16,382 nucleotides of DNA from Hyphomonas sp. (GTDB taxonomy: Bacteria; Pseudomonadota; Alphaproteobacteria; Caulobacterales; Hyphomonadaceae). Below are positions 14,548 to 16,382 of the stretch, piece after piece. The notes beneath the pieces were generated by a model. It was not told where the DNA came from. It searched no databases and was given only the letters and a program-made list of their open reading frames with translations. The position numbers and the translations under genes were made by a program. Numbering within the stretch: the stretch's first letter is position 1; each line of letters opens with the position of its first letter. Location: contig JANSXJ010000045.1 of NCBI GenBank assembly GCA_024743015.1, positions 1 to 16,382 of the forward strand. The letters run 5' to 3'.

Positions 14548-16173
14548 TTGGACGCCGATCAGACGACGACAAAAGACGACGACAACCGGGCTGAATCCGC
14601 GCTTGAGCTCCTGAAGTCACTGGCACGCGCAGATGAAGACCCTGATCGCTTTACGCAGGCTTGCCTGGATTGGTCCCGGCTATCTGACGATGCAACGTCC
14701 ATACCCGAGTTCCAGTCCGTCTTGTCGATGATTTCCGCGCCCGCCGCGGGTGCAAGCAAAAGTGAGTCGAACGAAAGCGACTTCACGGCGGATCGTTCTT
14801 ATGTCTTCACGCTGGATGCAAATGGAATCGTTGCGTGGATCCCGCGAACCCTGACGGATTTTCTGAACCTCAAGCCTGGTGACTCCATCGCACAGCTGGT
14901 CATGACGACGAACCGCGGACGTGCCGATTTTTCTGAAAGCCTGATTGAACTCACAGATCGGTTTGGTCTCTTGCGTCATGTAAAAGTCTGGCCTCAAATC
15001 GATGAAGGCCGTGTGATTGGCTACACCGCGCGCGTCGTCCTCTCCACGATGAGTCCGCGTCTGCGCGATCATCTCAGACAGACCCATGAGCTGACCTCCT
15101 CGGAAATCGAGATTCTCCAGCTGGTGTTCTTGCGGCTAAATCTCGAACAGGTTTCAGAGATGCGGGGCATCAAGCTCAGCACTGTGCGAACACATGTCAG
15201 TCGGATTATCAGCAAACTGAATTGTCGGAGCCTCGTCGAGGTGGTGTCAACGACGCTGGAGCTCTCGCACGCCTTGGCGCACCAATTACCGCCGGTTGAT
15301 GTCGAACTCGAAGCAAATGAAAATCGGGTACGACACCTGGCCCTGCCGACGCCCGGCGTATCGGTTGAGTATCGTCGCTACGGCCCGACCAATGGACACC
15401 CGGTCGTCCTGCTGCATTCTCTGGAATATGGCTATATTCCGTCAGCTGAGATGATCCAGTCGGCCAGCGCACGCGGGATCCATCTGATCCTGCCCATCCG
15501 TCCTGGCTTCGGGGCGACCAGCCCGGCAGACTCCACCCAAGGCGCAGCCCGAACACTATTGGACTTCATCCGCGCCATGGAGTTGACGGATGTCACTCTG
15601 GTGGGGATCTCCACTGCTGCGCCGCTCGCCCTCCAGATGAGCGCGGATCGGCAAAGAGTGGGGCGGACCGTGCTGGTGAATTACGGTCTGAATGTCGCCG
15701 ATAAGCTCAAGAACATCCAACCGCGCTGGATTCGCGGCATGTTGCGCATGTCTTTGAATTCACCGTCGAGTTTTGCGTTTGGGTTACGAACTCTGACAAC
15801 GATCATTCGAACCTTTGGCGGCTTGCGCTTCTATAAACGGCTCTATGCCAGCCAGGCATCGGATCAGGACTATTTAGAAAAGAACCCTTCCCTGTTCGAA
15901 GCCACGTCAAACTATCTCGTTCGCGCAAACAGTCAGAGCATCCGACACGATATCGTTTCCGCATTCCTGAACAATCGAGACCTGGAATCCAGCTTCAAGG
16001 ACGAACGCGACATCCAGGTGACCAATAGTTCCGATCAACACGGTGTCGCTGCCGATGAGGCGCGTCAGGACGCGGACCGACTGGGCGTTCGGTTTGATGA
16101 AGCTCCATATCCCGGTCGCAACTGGCTATTCCAGCATCCGGATTACTTTTTCAGCTTGATCGAATCCAGTTGA
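14548..16173 (+). CDS. LuxR-type regulator fused to an alpha/beta-hydrolase domain
   Basis: A 541-residue fusion. Residues about 83-168 form a PAS-like region (YVFTLDANGIVAWIP, then LLRHVKVWPQIDEGRVIGYTARV). Residues 179-243 are a LuxR HTH: HELTSSEIEILQLVFLRL, then EQVSEMRGIKLSTVRTHVSRIISKLN. Residues about 268-541 are an alpha/beta hydrolase: RRYGPTNGHPVVLLHSLEYG (276-295), PIRPGFGATSPAD (316-328), nucleophile elbow VGISTAAPLAL (Ser355) and a possible acid Asp496. At the usual GH of the catalytic histidine the sequence reads PGRNWLFQHPDYF, with Arg524. It may therefore bind a small ligand rather than cleave it, coupling ligand to DNA binding; this is inference. The start is TTG 14548, with GGAG seven bases upstream; a GTG at 14512 adds 12 residues but has no ribosome-binding site. 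No receiver domain is present. Confidence 0.87.
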   Translation: MDADQTTTKDDDNRAESALELLKSLARADEDPDRFTQACLDWSRLSDDATSIPEFQSVLSMISAPAAGASKSESNESDFTADRSYVFTLDANGIVAWIPRTLTDFLNLKPGDSIAQLVMTTNRGRADFSESLIELTDRFGLLRHVKVWPQIDEGRVIGYTARVVLSTMSPRLRDHLRQTHELTSSEIEILQLVFLRLNLEQVSEMRGIKLSTVRTHVSRIISKLNCRSLVEVVSTTLELSHALAHQLPPVDVELEANENRVRHLALPTPGVSVEYRRYGPTNGHPVVLLHSLEYGYIPSAEMIQSASARGIHLILPIRPGFGATSPADSTQGAARTLLDFIRAMELTDVTLVGISTAAPLALQMSADRQRVGRTVLVNYGLNVADKLKNIQPRWIRGMLRMSLNSPSSFAFGLRTLTTIIRTFGGLRFYKRLYASQASDQDYLEKNPSLFEATSNYLVRANSQSIRHDIVSAFLNNRDLESSFKDERDIQVTNSSDQHGVAADEARQDADRLGVRFDEAPYPGRNWLFQHPDYFFSLIESS

Positions 16174-16312
16174 CGCGACGCCCCGACGGCATCCCACCAA
16201 AATCCATTTAATTGTCTGGAGACACACTTCCAAGAAGTGGCGCGAGTGACGGGCATCGAAATTCAAAATTTTACTGTATAAATACAACCACTTAAAAGAT
16301 CTTCTTCGCCAG

Positions 16313-16343
16313 TTTGTATCTCACTTTGTATCCAATTTGTATC
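16313..16343. repeat. Three phased TTTGTATC direct repeats
   Basis: TTTGTATC occurs exactly at 16313-16320, 16325-16332 and 16336-16343, with start-to-start distances of 12 and 11 bases, about one helical turn. The surrounding stretch (about 16255-16350) is much richer in A and T than the rest of the window. Repeats of this size and spacing resemble arm-type sites of tyrosine integrases; other protein-binding arrays are possible. Confidence 0.6.
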
Positions 16344-16362
16344 CCATTTTTGGGGGTTTTAG

Positions 16363-16382
16363 GGTTCGAGCCCGGCTTATCG
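16363..16382 (+). other. Possible tRNA 3' fragment / attachment core
   Basis: From 16363 the sequence reads GGTTCGAGCCCGGC, which has a tRNA T-loop (TTCGAGC, 16365-16371) and 3' T-stem (CCGGC), followed by TTATCG that could begin an acceptor strand. The expected 5' T-stem GCCGG is kept only in its last two bases; upstream bases do not pair, so no intact tRNA is present. Such a 3' fragment is what integration into a tRNA gene leaves at the far end. The window ends before the CCA region, so this stays tentative. Confidence 0.3.

Noticed and set aside
16225..16239. Hairpin CACTTC-CAA-GAAGTG after the LuxR-hydrolase gene as terminator
   Set aside because: Six-pair stem but no T-run follows and a three-base loop is tight; position 50 bases after the stop is suggestive only.
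16354..16382. A complete tRNA gene at the right edge
   Set aside because: Only the T-loop and 3' stem fit; the 5' T-stem does not pair and the upstream bases show no anticodon or D arm.
1..16382. CRISPR array, insertion sequence, rRNA or known defence system
   Set aside because: No regularly spaced long repeats, transposase, rRNA-like stretch or defence gene family was found on either strand.

Overview
The window reads as alphaproteobacterial chromosome, most likely a marine member of the Hyphomonadaceae/Maricaulales type. This is inferred from moderately high GC, the tight alternation of short operons, the number of lipoprotein signal peptides, and a paired beta-helix lipoprotein and diheme cytochrome of the HNE_0200 (Hyphomonas neptunium) kind. 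No rRNA, complete tRNA, CRISPR array or insertion sequence is visible. Fourteen genes are supported; the first is cut by the window edge.

Left block (1-3114, plus strand): the C-terminal part of an arylsulfatase-type sulfatase, a TetR-family regulator, a formylglycine-generating enzyme (FGE) that carries a lipoprotein signal and overlaps the regulator gene, and a small double-anchored membrane protein with a DUF1330-like core. Sulfatase plus FGE is a maturation pair, since FGE makes the catalytic formylglycine of sulfatases.

Middle block (3124-9261, minus strand, read right to left): a sulfotransferase, a parallel beta-helix lipoprotein and a diheme c-type cytochrome lipoprotein; then, behind a promoter filled by a perfect 9+9 inverted repeat, a tandem DsbA/HCCA-isomerase-like protein, a DUF1330 protein and a membrane-anchored metallo-beta-lactamase-fold hydrolase. 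The last three genes are translationally coupled (1-nt gap, then an ATGA overlap).

Right block (9556-16382): a UDP-sulfoquinovose synthase (SqdB/SQD1 type, sulfolipid head-group synthesis) convergent with a glycosyltransferase; an M20-family peptidase lipoprotein convergent with a DUF3291 protein; a palindrome-rich divergent intergenic region; and a fusion of a LuxR-type DNA-binding domain to an alpha/beta-hydrolase domain whose usual catalytic histidine appears to be replaced. The last 70 bases hold three phased TTTGTATC repeats and a sequence that could be the 3' part of a tRNA T-arm, which would suit the far attachment end of an integrated element.

The theme linking much of the window is organic sulfur: sulfate ester removal (sulfatase, FGE, possibly the MBL hydrolase), sulfate transfer (sulfotransferase) and sulfonate sugar synthesis (SqdB). 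The genes lie in several transcription units, so a single system is a hypothesis, not something the sequence proves.
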